Made by a program: the position numbers and the translations under genes
The notes under the pieces: generated by a model
The model's database searches: none
Seen by the model: the letters and a program-made list of their open reading frames with translations, nothing else
Told to the model about the DNA's origin: nothing
Part shown: positions 1 through 10,203 of the stretch, piece by piece
How positions within the stretch are numbered: position 1 is the stretch's first letter
How the letters are laid out: each line of letters opens with the position of its first letter
Assembly: GCF_003391135.1 (NCBI RefSeq)
Contig: NZ_CP031455.1
Coordinates: forward strand, 6,781,001-6,845,000
DNA: 64,000 nucleotides
Direction: 5' to 3'
From: Streptoverticillium olivoreticuli subsp. olivoreticuli
GTDB taxonomy: Bacteria > Actinomycetota > Actinomycetes > Streptomycetales > Streptomycetaceae

Positions 1-1
1 C

Positions 2-559
2 GCGGCGCTCACCGCCTGGCAGGCGCTCGTCGACACCGCCGACGTCCGCGAGGGCCAGCGCGTGCTGATCCACGCGGCGGCGGGCGGCGTGGGCCACCTG
101 GCCGTACAGATCGCCAAGGCCCGCGGCGCGTACGTCATCGGCACGGCGAGCGCCGCCAAGCACGACTTCCTCCGCGGCCTCGGCGCCGACGAACTGATCG
201 ACTACCGCGAGCAGGACTTCGCGGAGGTGGTCCACGACGTCGACACCGTCCTGGAGGCCATCAGCGGCGACTACCCCACCCGTTCCCTGCGCACCCTGCG
301 CCCCGGCGGCATCCTCGTCTCCCTGCTGCCGCTGGCGGACGGCGTGCGCGAGGAGGCCCGCGAGCGGGGCGTCCGGGCCACCCGCATGATGGTCGAGCCC
401 GACCTCGCGGGCCTGCGGGCCCTCACCGAGCTGGTCGAGACCGGCCGCCTGCGCACCGAGATCGCCGCCGCGCTGCCCCTGGCCGACGCGGCCAAGGCCC
501 ACGAGCTGGGCGAAACCGGCCGTACGTCCGGGAAGATCGTACTGACGGTCGAGGACTGA
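2..559 (+). CDS. NADP-dependent medium-chain oxidoreductase, C-terminal part (5' end outside window)
   Basis: The reading frame is open from base 2, so the gene starts upstream of the window; 185 residues are visible. A Rossmann nucleotide-binding stretch with a GGVGHLAVQIAK-type glycine motif lies near visible residue 30, followed by an ADELIDYREQDF segment and a C-terminal EIAAALPLADAAKAHE stretch, as in quinone oxidoreductase/zinc-type alcohol dehydrogenase family proteins. The part seen is the cofactor domain; the N-terminal catalytic domain is missing, so substrate and metal dependence cannot be judged. A gap of about 150 bp separates it from the next gene. Confidence 0.85.
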   Translation, partial: AALTAWQALVDTADVREGQRVLIHAAAGGVGHLAVQIAKARGAYVIGTASAAKHDFLRGLGADELIDYREQDFAEVVHDVDTVLEAISGDYPTRSLRTLRPGGILVSLLPLADGVREEARERGVRATRMMVEPDLAGLRALTELVETGRLRTEIAAALPLADAAKAHELGETGRTSGKIVLTVED

Positions 560-713
560 CCCGATTTCCGTCACCCGGAAGCAGGGGTCCGGCGCGGGGG
601 GCCGGATCGTTGCGCGAGGTCTGGTAGACGTCCCGGGGATCGGGTACATACGGTCGAGTAGCACCGGTCGGTAGCCGACCGGGACGGCCCCGACTGAAGC
701 GGCGAGGTGCCTC

Positions 714-2648
714 ATGACCGCACCATCCGTACGACCGGTCTCCGAGCGCGAAGCACGCCAGGTCGCCGAAGCGGCCCGGGAACAGGACTGGAAGAAGCCC
801 AGCTTCGCCAAGGAACTGTTCCTGGGACGCCTCCGGCTCGATCTCATCCACCCGCACCCGACGCCCTCCCTGGAGGACGTGCGGCGCGGCGAGGAGTTCC
901 TCGCCAAGCTCCGCGACTTCTGCGAGACCCGCATCGACGGCGCCCTCATCGAGCGCGAGGCGAAGATCCCGGACGAGACGGTCAACGGGCTCAAGGAGCT
1001 CGGCGCCTTCGGGATGAAGATCGACACCAAATACGGCGGCCTCGGCCTCACCGCCGTCTACTACAACAAGGCCCTCACCCTGGTGGGCTCCGCCAGCCCG
1101 GTCGTCGGCGCGCTGCTCTCGGCCCACCAGTCCATCGGCGTACCGCAGCCGCTCAAGCTCTTCGGCACCCAGGAGCAGAAGGACACCTTCCTGCCGCGCT
1201 GCGCCCGCACGGACATCACCGCCTTCCTGCTCACCGAGCCGGACGTCGGCTCCGACCCCGCGCGGCTGGCCACCTCGGCAGTCCCCGACGGCGAGGACTA
1301 CGTCCTGGACGGCGTCAAGCTCTGGACCACCAACGGTGTCGTCGCCGACCTGCTGGTCGTGATGGCCCGGGTGCCCAAGAGCGAGGGCCACAAGGGCGGG
1401 ATCACCGCCTTCGTGGTCGAGGCGGCGGCGGAGGGCGTCACCGTCGAACGCCGCAACGCCTTCATGGGCCTGCGCGGCATCGAGAACGGCGTCACCCGCT
1501 TCCACCAGGTACGGGTGCCCGCCGCCAACCGCATCGGCCCCGAGGGCGCGGGCCTCAAGATCGCCCTGACCACCCTCAACACCGGCCGGCTGTCCATCCC
1601 GGCGATGTGCGTCTCCGGGGGCAAGTGGGCCCTGAAGATCGCCCGCGAGTGGTCCACCGCCCGTGAGCAGTGGGGCAAGTCGATCGCCCTGCACGAGGCC
1701 GTCGGCGCGAAGATCTCCTTCATCGCCGCGACCACCTTCGCCCTGGAGGCCATCCTCGACCTGTCCGGCCAGATGGCCGACGAGGACCGCAACGACATCC
1801 GCATCGAGGCCGCCCTCGCCAAGCTCTACGCCAGCGAGATGGCCTGGCTGATGACCGACGAACTGGTCCAGATCCGCGGCGGCCGCGGCTACGAGACCGC
1901 CGACTCCCTCGCCGCCCGCGGCGAGCGCGCCGTCCCCGCCGAACAGATGCTGCGCGACTCCCGCATCAACCGGATCTTCGAGGGCTCCACCGAGATCATG
2001 CACCTGCTGATCGCCCGCGAGGCCGTCGACGCCCACCTCTCCGTCGCGGGCGACCTCATCGACCCGGAGAAGTCCCTGGGCGACAAGGCCAGGGCGGGCG
2101 CCCGCGCGGGCGGCTTCTACGCCCGCTGGCTGCCCAAGCTCGTCGCCGGGCCCGGGCAGCTGCCCCGCACCTACGCCGAGTTCCACCCGGCCGGCCACCG
2201 CGACCTCGCCACCCACCTGCGCTACGTCGAGCGCTCCTCCCGCAAGCTCGCCCGCTCCACCTTCTACGCCATGTCCCGCTGGCAGGGCCGGATGGAGACC
2301 AAGCAGGGCTTCCTCGGCCGGATCGTCGACATCGGCGCCGAGCTCTTCGCCATGAGCGCCGCCTGCGTGCGCGCCGAGCGGCTGCGCGCCGAGGGCGACC
2401 ACGGCAGCGAGGCGTACGAGCTCGCCGACGTCTTCTGCCGCCAGTCCAGGATCCGTGTCGAGGAGCTCTTCGGCCGGCTGTGGACCAACACCGACGACCT
2501 CGACCGCAAGCTGGTCTCCGGGGTCATGTCGGGCGCGTACGAGTGGCTGGAGTCCGGCATCGTCGACCCCAGCGGCGACGGCCCCTGGATCGCCGACGCC
2601 ACCCCGGGCCCGGCCAGGACGGACAACGTCCACCGGCCCATCCGCTGA
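714..2648 (+). CDS. acyl-CoA dehydrogenase family protein
   Basis: 644 residues, longer than ordinary acyl-CoA dehydrogenases (about 380-400), with an extra C-terminal region of roughly 190 residues. The core carries LTEPDVGSDPARL (flavin/substrate region), the IQIRGGRGYET-type helix region and IFEGSTEIMHLLIARE near residue 420, where the family's catalytic glutamate region lies. It should oxidise an acyl-CoA thioester using FAD and pass electrons to electron-transfer flavoprotein. The substrate cannot be told. The start is an ATG with GAGGTG a few bases upstream. The gene stands alone, 79 bp before dxr. Confidence 0.88.
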   Translation: MTAPSVRPVSEREARQVAEAAREQDWKKPSFAKELFLGRLRLDLIHPHPTPSLEDVRRGEEFLAKLRDFCETRIDGALIEREAKIPDETVNGLKELGAFGMKIDTKYGGLGLTAVYYNKALTLVGSASPVVGALLSAHQSIGVPQPLKLFGTQEQKDTFLPRCARTDITAFLLTEPDVGSDPARLATSAVPDGEDYVLDGVKLWTTNGVVADLLVVMARVPKSEGHKGGITAFVVEAAAEGVTVERRNAFMGLRGIENGVTRFHQVRVPAANRIGPEGAGLKIALTTLNTGRLSIPAMCVSGGKWALKIAREWSTAREQWGKSIALHEAVGAKISFIAATTFALEAILDLSGQMADEDRNDIRIEAALAKLYASEMAWLMTDELVQIRGGRGYETADSLAARGERAVPAEQMLRDSRINRIFEGSTEIMHLLIAREAVDAHLSVAGDLIDPEKSLGDKARAGARAGGFYARWLPKLVAGPGQLPRTYAEFHPAGHRDLATHLRYVERSSRKLARSTFYAMSRWQGRMETKQGFLGRIVDIGAELFAMSAACVRAERLRAEGDHGSEAYELADVFCRQSRIRVEELFGRLWTNTDDLDRKLVSGVMSGAYEWLESGIVDPSGDGPWIADATPGPARTDNVHRPIR

Positions 2649-2727
2649 TCCGTACCCGGCACGGACGCGGCCCCGAGGAGGGCGGCCGGGGGGATCCCTG
2701 TCCGCCTTCCGGCCGGGAGAGGCAACA

Positions 2728-4014
2728 ATGGAGTCCATGACGGACTCTCTCGCTGACCCGCATCTGCGCTACTCCGCCCCCACCGCCGCGGGCGGACCGC
2801 GCGAGGTCGTGATCCTCGGCTCGACCGGCTCGATCGGCACCCAGGCCATCGATCTCGTGCTCCGCAACCCCGACCGCTTCACGGTGACGGGCCTGTCCGC
2901 CGCCGGCGGCCGGGTGGGACTGCTCGCCGAGCAGGCGCGGCTGCTGCGGGTCCGCACGGTGGCCGTCGCCCAGGCCGACAAGGTGCCCGCGCTGCGCGAG
3001 GCGCTGGCCGCGCAGTACGGCTCCGAGCCGCTGCCCGAGATCCTGGCGGGGCCCGACGCGGCCACCGACCTCGCCCGCAGCGAGTGCCACACCGTGCTCA
3101 ACGGCATCACCGGCTCCATCGGCCTCGCGCCCACCCTCGCCGCCCTGGAGGCGGGCCGGACGCTGGCCCTGGCCAACAAGGAGTCGCTGATCGTCGGCGG
3201 CCCGCTGGTCAAGGCGCTGGCCAAGCCGGGGCAGATCATCCCCGTCGACTCCGAGCACGCCGCGCTCTTCCAGGCGCTGCTCGGCGGCACCCGCGCCGAG
3301 GTCCGCAAGCTGGTCGTCACCGCCTCCGGGGGGCCCTTCCGGGGCCGCACCAAGGCCGAGCTGGCCGCCGTCACCCCCGCGGACGCCCTCGCCCACCCCA
3401 CCTGGTCGATGGGCCCGGTGATCACGATCAACTCCGCGACCCTCGTCAACAAGGGCCTGGAGGTCATCGAGGCGCACCTCCTCTACGACATCCCCTTCGA
3501 CCGCATCGAGGTCGTCGTCCACCCGCAGTCCTACGTCCACTCGATGGTGGAATTCACCGACGGCTCGACGCTCGCCCAGGCCACCCCGCCCGACATGCGC
3601 GGCCCCATCGCCATCGGCCTCGGCTGGCCCGAGCGGATCCCGGACGCGGCCCCCGCCTTCGATTGGTCCAAGGCCTCCACCTGGGAATTCTTCCCGCTCG
3701 ACGAGGAGGCCTTCCCCTCCGTGGGCCTGGCCCGGCACGTCGGCACCCTCGGTGGCACCGCGCCCGCGGTCTTCAACGCCGCCAACGAGGAGTGCGTCGA
3801 CGCGTTCCTCTCCGGCGCGCTGCCGTTCAATGGCATTGTCGATACCGTCGCCGAGGTGGTGGCGGAACACGGCACACCCGCCACGGGAACCCACCTCACC
3901 CTCCCGGACGTCCTGCAAGCGGAGACCTGGGCCCGCGCCCGGGCCCGTGAACTGGCAGCGCGCCCGGCCCCGGCGGCCCGCACCGCGCAGACGACCTCGG
4001 AGGCCCGCGCATGA
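2728..4014 (+). CDS. dxr: 1-deoxy-D-xylulose 5-phosphate reductoisomerase
   Basis: 428 residues. Makes 2-C-methyl-D-erythritol 4-phosphate from DXP with NADPH, the first committed step of the MEP isoprenoid pathway. Seen: the N-terminal NADPH motif GSTGSIGTQAI near residue 32, LANKESLIVGG, the metal/substrate segment PVDSEHAALFQ, TASGGPF, HPTWSMG, and the C-terminal FNAANEECVDAFL. The start at 2728 has GGGAGAGG five bases before it; an ATG at 2737 is a possible alternative but its spacing is long. The stop overlaps the next start by 4 nt (ATGA), so translation with the site-2 protease gene is probably coupled. ispG of the same pathway follows. Confidence 0.96.
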   Translation: MESMTDSLADPHLRYSAPTAAGGPREVVILGSTGSIGTQAIDLVLRNPDRFTVTGLSAAGGRVGLLAEQARLLRVRTVAVAQADKVPALREALAAQYGSEPLPEILAGPDAATDLARSECHTVLNGITGSIGLAPTLAALEAGRTLALANKESLIVGGPLVKALAKPGQIIPVDSEHAALFQALLGGTRAEVRKLVVTASGGPFRGRTKAELAAVTPADALAHPTWSMGPVITINSATLVNKGLEVIEAHLLYDIPFDRIEVVVHPQSYVHSMVEFTDGSTLAQATPPDMRGPIAIGLGWPERIPDAAPAFDWSKASTWEFFPLDEEAFPSVGLARHVGTLGGTAPAVFNAANEECVDAFLSGALPFNGIVDTVAEVVAEHGTPATGTHLTLPDVLQAETWARARARELAARPAPAARTAQTTSEARA

Positions 4015-5312
4015 CAACCCTGATGACGGTCCTCGGGATAGTCGTCTTCGTGGTGGGCCTGCTCTTCTCGATCGCCTGGCACGAACTGGGGCACCTCTCC
4101 ACCGCGAAGCTCTTCGGCATCCGGGTGCCGCAGTACATGGTCGGCTTCGGGCCGACGATCTTCTCGCGGAAGAAGGGCGACACCGAGTACGGCATCAAGG
4201 CCGTCCCGCTCGGCGGCTACATCCGCATGATCGGCATGTTCCCGCCCGGCGCGGACGGGAAGATCAGCGCGCGCTCCACCTCGCCCTGGCGAGGCATGAT
4301 CGAGGACGCACGCTCGGCCGCCTTCGAGGAGCTCCAGCCGGGCGACGAGACGCGGCTCTTCTACACGCGCAAGCCGTGGAAGCGCGTGATCGTGATGTTC
4401 GCCGGCCCGTTCATGAACCTCGTCCTGGCCGTCGCGATCTTCCTCGGCGTGATGATGTCCTTCGGCATCAACACCCAGACCACCCAGGTCTCCACCGTCT
4501 CGGCCTGTGTGGTCAAGGCCACCGACAAGACCGACGCCTGCCCCAAGGGCGCCAAGGACTCCCCGGCCAAGGCCGCGGGCCTCCAGCCGCGCGACAAGAT
4601 CGTCGCCTTCAACGGCCACCGGACCGACGACTGGGCCACGCTCCAGCGCGAGATCCGCAAGACCACCGGACCGGCCACGATCACCGTCGTGCGGGACGGC
4701 GCGCAGAAGACCCTGAACGCCGACCTGATCTCCAACCAGGTCCAGAAGTACGACGGCAAGGGCAGCCCCATCAAGGGGCAGTACGTCACCGCCGGCTTCC
4801 TCGGCTTCACGCCCGCCACCGGTGTCGTGCCGCAGTCCTTCGGCCAGTCCGTGGGCCGGATGGGCGACATGGTCCAGTCCGGCGTCGAGTCGCTGATCGC
4901 CCTGCCCGGCAAGATCCCCGACCTGTGGAACGCCGCCTTCGACGGCGGCGAGCGCAAGGCGGACTCGCCCATGGGCGTCGTGGGCGCGGCCCGCGTCGGC
5001 GGCGAGGTCTTCAACCTCGACATCCCGCCGTCCCAGCAGGTGGCGACCATGCTCTTCCTGGTCGCGGGCTTCAACCTCTCGCTGTTCCTGTTCAACATGC
5101 TGCCGCTGCTCCCGCTCGACGGCGGGCACATCGCCGGGGCGCTGTGGGAGTCCCTGCGCAGGGCCTTCGCCCGGGTCTTCCGCCGCCCCGACCCGGGCCC
5201 GTTCGACGTCGCGAAGCTGATGCCGGTGGCCTATGTGGTGGCCGGAATCTTCGTCTGCTTCACGCTGCTGGTCCTGATCGCCGACGTGGTGAACCCGGTC
5301 CGGCTGACGTAG
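4011..5312 (+). CDS. rseP: RIP (site-2) zinc metalloprotease, RseP/Rip1 type
   Basis: 433 residues of a multi-pass membrane protease that cuts transmembrane helices, often of anti-sigma factors. Seen: zinc motif HELGH at residues 24-28 in the first membrane helix, a central PDZ-like domain (about 165-255, AAGLQPRDKIVAFNG), and the second active-site segment NMLPLLPLDGGH near residue 365 in a C-terminal helix. The gene overlaps dxr by 4 nt. Position between dxr and ispG is usual in actinobacteria. The substrate in this organism is not shown by the sequence. A perfect hairpin just after the stop suggests transcription ends here. Confidence 0.93.
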   Translation: MTTLMTVLGIVVFVVGLLFSIAWHELGHLSTAKLFGIRVPQYMVGFGPTIFSRKKGDTEYGIKAVPLGGYIRMIGMFPPGADGKISARSTSPWRGMIEDARSAAFEELQPGDETRLFYTRKPWKRVIVMFAGPFMNLVLAVAIFLGVMMSFGINTQTTQVSTVSACVVKATDKTDACPKGAKDSPAKAAGLQPRDKIVAFNGHRTDDWATLQREIRKTTGPATITVVRDGAQKTLNADLISNQVQKYDGKGSPIKGQYVTAGFLGFTPATGVVPQSFGQSVGRMGDMVQSGVESLIALPGKIPDLWNAAFDGGERKADSPMGVVGAARVGGEVFNLDIPPSQQVATMLFLVAGFNLSLFLFNMLPLLPLDGGHIAGALWESLRRAFARVFRRPDPGPFDVAKLMPVAYVVAGIFVCFTLLVLIADVVNPVRLT

Positions 5313-5326
5313 CTCCGCACACGCCC

Positions 5327-5370
5327 CGGGCGCCGGGCGGGCCGGGTTCCTCCGGCCCGCCCGGCGCCCG
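5327..5370 (+). terminator. strong hairpin after the site-2 protease gene
   Basis: Perfect 19-bp inverted repeat (arms 5327-5345 and 5352-5370) with a 6-nt loop, 14 nt after the stop codon. There is no T tract, as is usual for terminators in high-GC actinomycetes. It implies that ispG has its own promoter in 5371-5485. Confidence 0.75.
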
Positions 5371-5485
5371 CGGACACGGAGCCCGGGCCAGGGGATGTGC
5401 CCCGAAGGGGGCGCGTGCCGTAACCTCGAAGCCCGGAGCCCGCCGATCTCGGGACCTTGATTCACACCTTGGGGTTGCTCGCCAG

Positions 5486-6643
<1,158 letters not shown>

Positions 6644-6661
6644 TCCCCCTCCCGTCGCGTC

Positions 6662-6691
6662 CTGTGCCCCGCTCCCCGGAGCGGGGCACAG
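6662..6691 (+). terminator. hairpin after ispG
   Basis: Perfect 14-bp inverted repeat (6662-6675 with 6678-6691), minimal loop, starting 18 nt after the ispG stop. Likely transcription terminator without a T tract. Confidence 0.75.
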
Positions 6692-6821
6692 CCGTCTTCC
6701 GAAAGGCGGCTCCCGGAGCGCCAAAGGCCAGGCAGGGGAGGTGTGCGGGGACCTTGAGAGGTACAGTTCCAAGACCTGTTCCCATGGCCTCCGGCCCCGC
6801 GACGGTGAGGCATTCCGACAC

Positions 6822-7667
6822 GTGTTGACGACGACCACCACCAAGGTCCTGGAGCCCGGCGAACTCGACGACGCGCTCGCCGTCCTCGACCGGGATCCCG
6901 TCACCAACGCCTTCGTCGCCGCCCGTGTCCAGGTCGCCGGGCTCGACCCCTGGCGGCTCGGCGGCGAGATGTGGGGCTGGTACGCGGGCGGTCGCCTCGA
7001 ATCCCTCTGCTACGCCGGGGCCAACCTCGTCCCCATCTGCGCGGGCCCCGAGGCCGCGCGCGCCTTCGCCGAACGCGCCCGCCGCGCGGGCCGCCGCTGC
7101 TCCTCCATCGTCGGCCCCGCCGACGCCACCGCCGAGCTGTGGTCGCTCCTCGAACCCCACTGGGGCCCGGCCCGCGAGGTCCGCGCCCACCAGCCGCTGA
7201 TGGAGACCCGGGCCATGCCCGCGGACATCGCGCCCGACCCGCTCGTCCGCCGGATCCGCAAGGACGAGATGGACGTGATCATGCCGGCGTGCGTGGCCAT
7301 GTTCACCGAGGAGGTCGGCATCTCGCCCATGGCGGGCGACGGCGGGCTGCTCTACCAGGCGCGGGTCGCCGAGCTGGTCGGCTCGGGGCGCTCCTTCGCC
7401 CGGATCGAGAACGGCCGGGTCGTCTTCAAGGCGGAGATCGGCGCCGCCACCGCCCGCGCCTGCCAGATCCAGGGCGTCTGGGTCGCCCCCGAACACCGCG
7501 GCCGCGGCCTGTCCGAGACCGGGATGGCGGCGGTGCTGCGCTACGCGCTGCGCGAGGTCTCGCCCGTCGTCAGCCTCTATGTGAACGACTACAACACCGC
7601 GGCCCGGGCCGCGTACCGGCGCGTGGGCTTCGAGGAAGTCGGCGCGTTCATGAGCGTGTTGTTCTGA
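6822..7667 (+). CDS. GNAT acetyltransferase with N-terminal DUF4081-type domain
   Basis: 281 residues from a GTG start with GGTGAGG upstream. The first about 110 residues (LDRDPVTNAFVAARVQ, ...EMWGWYAGGRLESLCYAG) resemble the DUF4081 domain found before GNAT domains in streptomycetes. The C-terminal half is a GNAT fold with acetyl-CoA loop VAPEHRGRGLSETGM near residue 225 and the ending YVNDYNTAARAAYRRVGF. It transfers an acetyl group to an unknown acceptor. The position after ispG and before a second GNAT gene is conserved in the genus as far as I recall. Confidence 0.88.
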   Translation: MLTTTTTKVLEPGELDDALAVLDRDPVTNAFVAARVQVAGLDPWRLGGEMWGWYAGGRLESLCYAGANLVPICAGPEAARAFAERARRAGRRCSSIVGPADATAELWSLLEPHWGPAREVRAHQPLMETRAMPADIAPDPLVRRIRKDEMDVIMPACVAMFTEEVGISPMAGDGGLLYQARVAELVGSGRSFARIENGRVVFKAEIGAATARACQIQGVWVAPEHRGRGLSETGMAAVLRYALREVSPVVSLYVNDYNTAARAAYRRVGFEEVGAFMSVLF

Positions 7668-7707
7668 GACCGGCCCGAACCCGGGCCCGATCCGGCCGCC
7701 CCGCCCC

Positions 7708-7729
7708 GCGGGGGAGGTAGCCTCCCCGC
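7708..7729 (+). promoter_or_regulatory. hairpin occluding the ribosome-binding site of the 7730 gene
   Basis: The Shine-Dalgarno-like GGGGAGG (7711-7717) can pair with CCTCCCC (7721-7727) across a 3-nt loop (TAG), with the stem extended by GCG/CGC and one bulged G. The start codon follows directly at 7730. Pairing would hide the ribosome site. Seen in sequence; function is inference. Confidence 0.5.
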
Positions 7730-8263
7730 ATGGATGACATCGTGGTCGGGCCGCTCGACCTCGCCGCGCGCGTCGACGAGGCGCTGGGCGTACAGGCGCT
7801 GGCCTTCGGGCTCACCGAGGAAGAGGTGGGCGTACGGCGCCACATCGTGCTCCGGCACCTCGGCTGTCCCGGCGCCCGCGCCCTCGGCGCGACGACGGAG
7901 ACCGGGCGGCTCGTCGGCTTCGTCTACGGCATGCCGAACAGCCGCGGCCACTGGTGGTCCGGCGTCGTCGAACCGTATCTGCGCGCCACCGGCTCCGACG
8001 GCTGGCTCGACGACGCCTTCGTCATCACCGAGCTGCACGTCCACCCCGACTTCCAGAAGAGGGGCATCGGGCGGGCCCTGATCACGACCATCGCCGCGAC
8101 CGCGACCGAGCCCCGCAGCATCCTCTCCGCCATCGACACCGAGAGCCCGGCCCGCGCCCTCTACCGCAGCCTCGGCTACCGCGACCTCGCCCGGCAGGTC
8201 GTCTTCCCGAGCGCCCCGAGCCCCTATGTGGTGATGGGGGCACCGCTGCCGCTGCTGAGCTGA
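7730..8263 (+). CDS. GNAT family N-acetyltransferase
   Basis: 177 residues. A single GNAT domain: acetyl-CoA-binding segment HVHPDFQKRGIGRALITTI around residues 103-122 and the late strand ESPARALYRSLGYRDL. The acceptor is unknown. Start at ATG 7730; its ribosome site lies in the hairpin at 7708-7729. It sits between another GNAT gene and proS and is probably transcribed on its own or with the upstream GNAT gene. Confidence 0.88.
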   Translation: MDDIVVGPLDLAARVDEALGVQALAFGLTEEEVGVRRHIVLRHLGCPGARALGATTETGRLVGFVYGMPNSRGHWWSGVVEPYLRATGSDGWLDDAFVITELHVHPDFQKRGIGRALITTIAATATEPRSILSAIDTESPARALYRSLGYRDLARQVVFPSAPSPYVVMGAPLPLLS

Positions 8264-8347
8264 CCGCGGCGCCGGAAACCCGTTTCTGCGCCGTCGGTCG
8301 CTGCCGCTAATCTCCTGCCAATCGCACTACGTACGCAGGAGACCACG

Positions 8348-10045
8348 ATGGCCCACGTCCAGCGCATGTCCACGACGATGCTCAAGACACTGCGCGACGA
8401 TCCGGCCGACGCGGAGACCGCCAGCCACAAGCTGCTGGTCCGCGCCGGTTACGTCCGCCGTTCCGCCGCGGGGATCTGGACCTGGCTGCCGCTCGGCAAG
8501 AAGGTGCTGGACAACGTCTCCCGGGTGGTGCGGGAGGAGATGGACGCCATCGGCGGCCAGGAGGTCCTGCTGCCCGCGCTGCTGCCCAAGGAGCCGTACG
8601 AGGCGAGCGGGCGCTGGGGGGAGTACGGCGACCTGCTGTTCCGGCTGAAGGACCGCAAGGGCGCCGAGTATCTCCTCGGACCCACCCACGAGGAGATCTT
8701 CACCCTCACGGTCAAGGACCAGTGCACGTCCTACAAGGACCTGCCCGTGATCCTCTATCAGATCCAGACGAAGTACCGCGACGAGGCGCGGCCCCGCTCG
8801 GGCGTGCTCCGCGGCCGCGAGTTCCAGATGAAGGACTCCTACTCCTTCGACACCACCGACGAGGGCCTCGCCGAGTCCTACCGCCTGCACCGCGAGGCCT
8901 ACACCCGGATCTTCGCCCGGCTCGGCCTGGACTACCGGATCGTCTCCGCCGTCTCGGGCGCCATGGGCGGCTCGGCGTCCGAGGAGTTCCTCGCCCCGGC
9001 CGCGGCCGGGGAGGACACCTTCGTGGACTGCCCGAAGTGCGACTACGCCGCCAACACCGAGGCCGTGACCGTCCGGGCCGAGCCCTCCGACCCCGCGGGA
9101 CACGGGCCCGTCGAGGAGCTCGACACCCCCGACACCCCCACCATCGAGGCCCTCGCCGACCACCTCGGCGTGCCCGCCTCCGCCACCCTCAAGAACCTCC
9201 TCGTCAAGATCGACGGCGAGATCACGGCCATCGGCGTGCCGGGCGACCGCGAGGTGGACCTCGGCAAGCTGGGCGAGCACCTGGCGCCCGCCGTCGTGGA
9301 GTTGGTGACGGCCGAGGACTTCGCGGACCGGCCCGACCTCGTACGGGGCTACGTCGGCCCGCAGGGACTGACGGTGTGTTATATCGCCGACCCCCGGGTG
9401 GCGCCCGGCACGGCCTGGATCACCGGGGCCAACAAGGCGGACACGCACGCCCGGAACGTGGTCTGCGGGCGGGACTTCAAGGTCGACCGGTACCTCGACG
9501 TCGTCGTGGTCCGGCCCGGCGACCCCTGCCCCCGCTGCGGCGCGGGCCTGGAGATCGGCCGGGCGATCGAGATCGGCCACATCTTCCAGCTCGGCAGGAA
9601 GTACGCCGACACCTTCGGCCTCGACGTCCTCGGACAGCAGGGCAAGCCGGTCCGGGTCACCATGGGTTCGTACGGCATCGGCGTCTCCCGCGCGGTCGCC
9701 GCGCTCGCCGAGCAGACCCATGACGGGGCGGGGCTGTGCTGGCCGCGGGAGATCGCCCCCGCGGACGTCCATGTGGTCGCGGCGGGCAAGGCGCTGCAGA
9801 CCGAACTGGCGCTGGACATCGCGGAGAAGCTCGGTGCCTCCGGCGTGCGCGTGCTGGTCGACGACCGGGCGGGCGTCTCGCCGGGCGTGAAGTTCACGGA
9901 CGCGGAGCTGATCGGTGTGCCGACGATTCTGGTCGTGGGGCGTGGGGCCGCCGACGGTGTGGTGGAGCTGAAGGATCGGCGTACGGGGGCTCGCGAGGAG
10001 CTGCCGGTGCCAGAGGCGCTGGAGCGGGTGCGGTCACTGGCCTGA
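8348..10045 (+). CDS. proS: prolyl-tRNA synthetase (bacterial type)
   Basis: 565 residues. Class II aminoacyl-tRNA synthetase charging tRNA-Pro. Seen: motif 2 region KYRDEARPRSGVLRGREF (about residues 142-159), the editing INS domain inserted between motifs 2 and 3 (roughly 225-390, ATLKNLLVKIDGE), motif 3 MGSYGIGVSRAVAAL near residue 440, and the anticodon-binding domain at the C-terminus. The inserted editing domain and length place it in the long bacterial form. Start ATG 8348 has AGGAGA upstream. Confidence 0.96.
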   Translation: MAHVQRMSTTMLKTLRDDPADAETASHKLLVRAGYVRRSAAGIWTWLPLGKKVLDNVSRVVREEMDAIGGQEVLLPALLPKEPYEASGRWGEYGDLLFRLKDRKGAEYLLGPTHEEIFTLTVKDQCTSYKDLPVILYQIQTKYRDEARPRSGVLRGREFQMKDSYSFDTTDEGLAESYRLHREAYTRIFARLGLDYRIVSAVSGAMGGSASEEFLAPAAAGEDTFVDCPKCDYAANTEAVTVRAEPSDPAGHGPVEELDTPDTPTIEALADHLGVPASATLKNLLVKIDGEITAIGVPGDREVDLGKLGEHLAPAVVELVTAEDFADRPDLVRGYVGPQGLTVCYIADPRVAPGTAWITGANKADTHARNVVCGRDFKVDRYLDVVVVRPGDPCPRCGAGLEIGRAIEIGHIFQLGRKYADTFGLDVLGQQGKPVRVTMGSYGIGVSRAVAALAEQTHDGAGLCWPREIAPADVHVVAAGKALQTELALDIAEKLGASGVRVLVDDRAGVSPGVKFTDAELIGVPTILVVGRGAADGVVELKDRRTGAREELPVPEALERVRSLA

Positions 10046-10057
10046 CGGGCGGTTTTC

Positions 10058-10194
10058 TTTCCCCTACCCGCCCCTTCCCGAAACTGGGGGCCAAGCCCCC
10101 AGACCCCCGGGGTACGCAAAATTCAGCCCGTCCGGCGTTTGAGGACCGGGGTCCGGGGCGGAGCCCCGGTTCGGGAAGGGGCGGGTAGGGGAAA
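10058..10194. repeat. long intergenic inverted repeat between convergent proS and kinase-fold gene
   Basis: A 25-bp left arm (10058-10082) is repeated inverted at 10170-10194; just inside, the complementarity continues apart from one extra base. The interior holds a smaller palindrome (GGGGGCCAAGCCCCC at 10085-10099) and CGTTTGAGGACCGGGGTCCG..., a module seen again at 30466-30497. It probably ends transcription from both sides. The shared module suggests a dispersed repeat family. Confidence 0.75.
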
Positions 10195-10203
10195 AGCCAC
10201 CCG

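Noticed and set aside
423..2738. 771-codon open frame on the minus strand opposite the acyl-CoA dehydrogenase gene
   Set aside because: Long antisense frames are expected at this GC content. The translation is low-complexity Gly/Ala/Asp/Arg-rich with no domain, while the plus strand encodes a clear enzyme.
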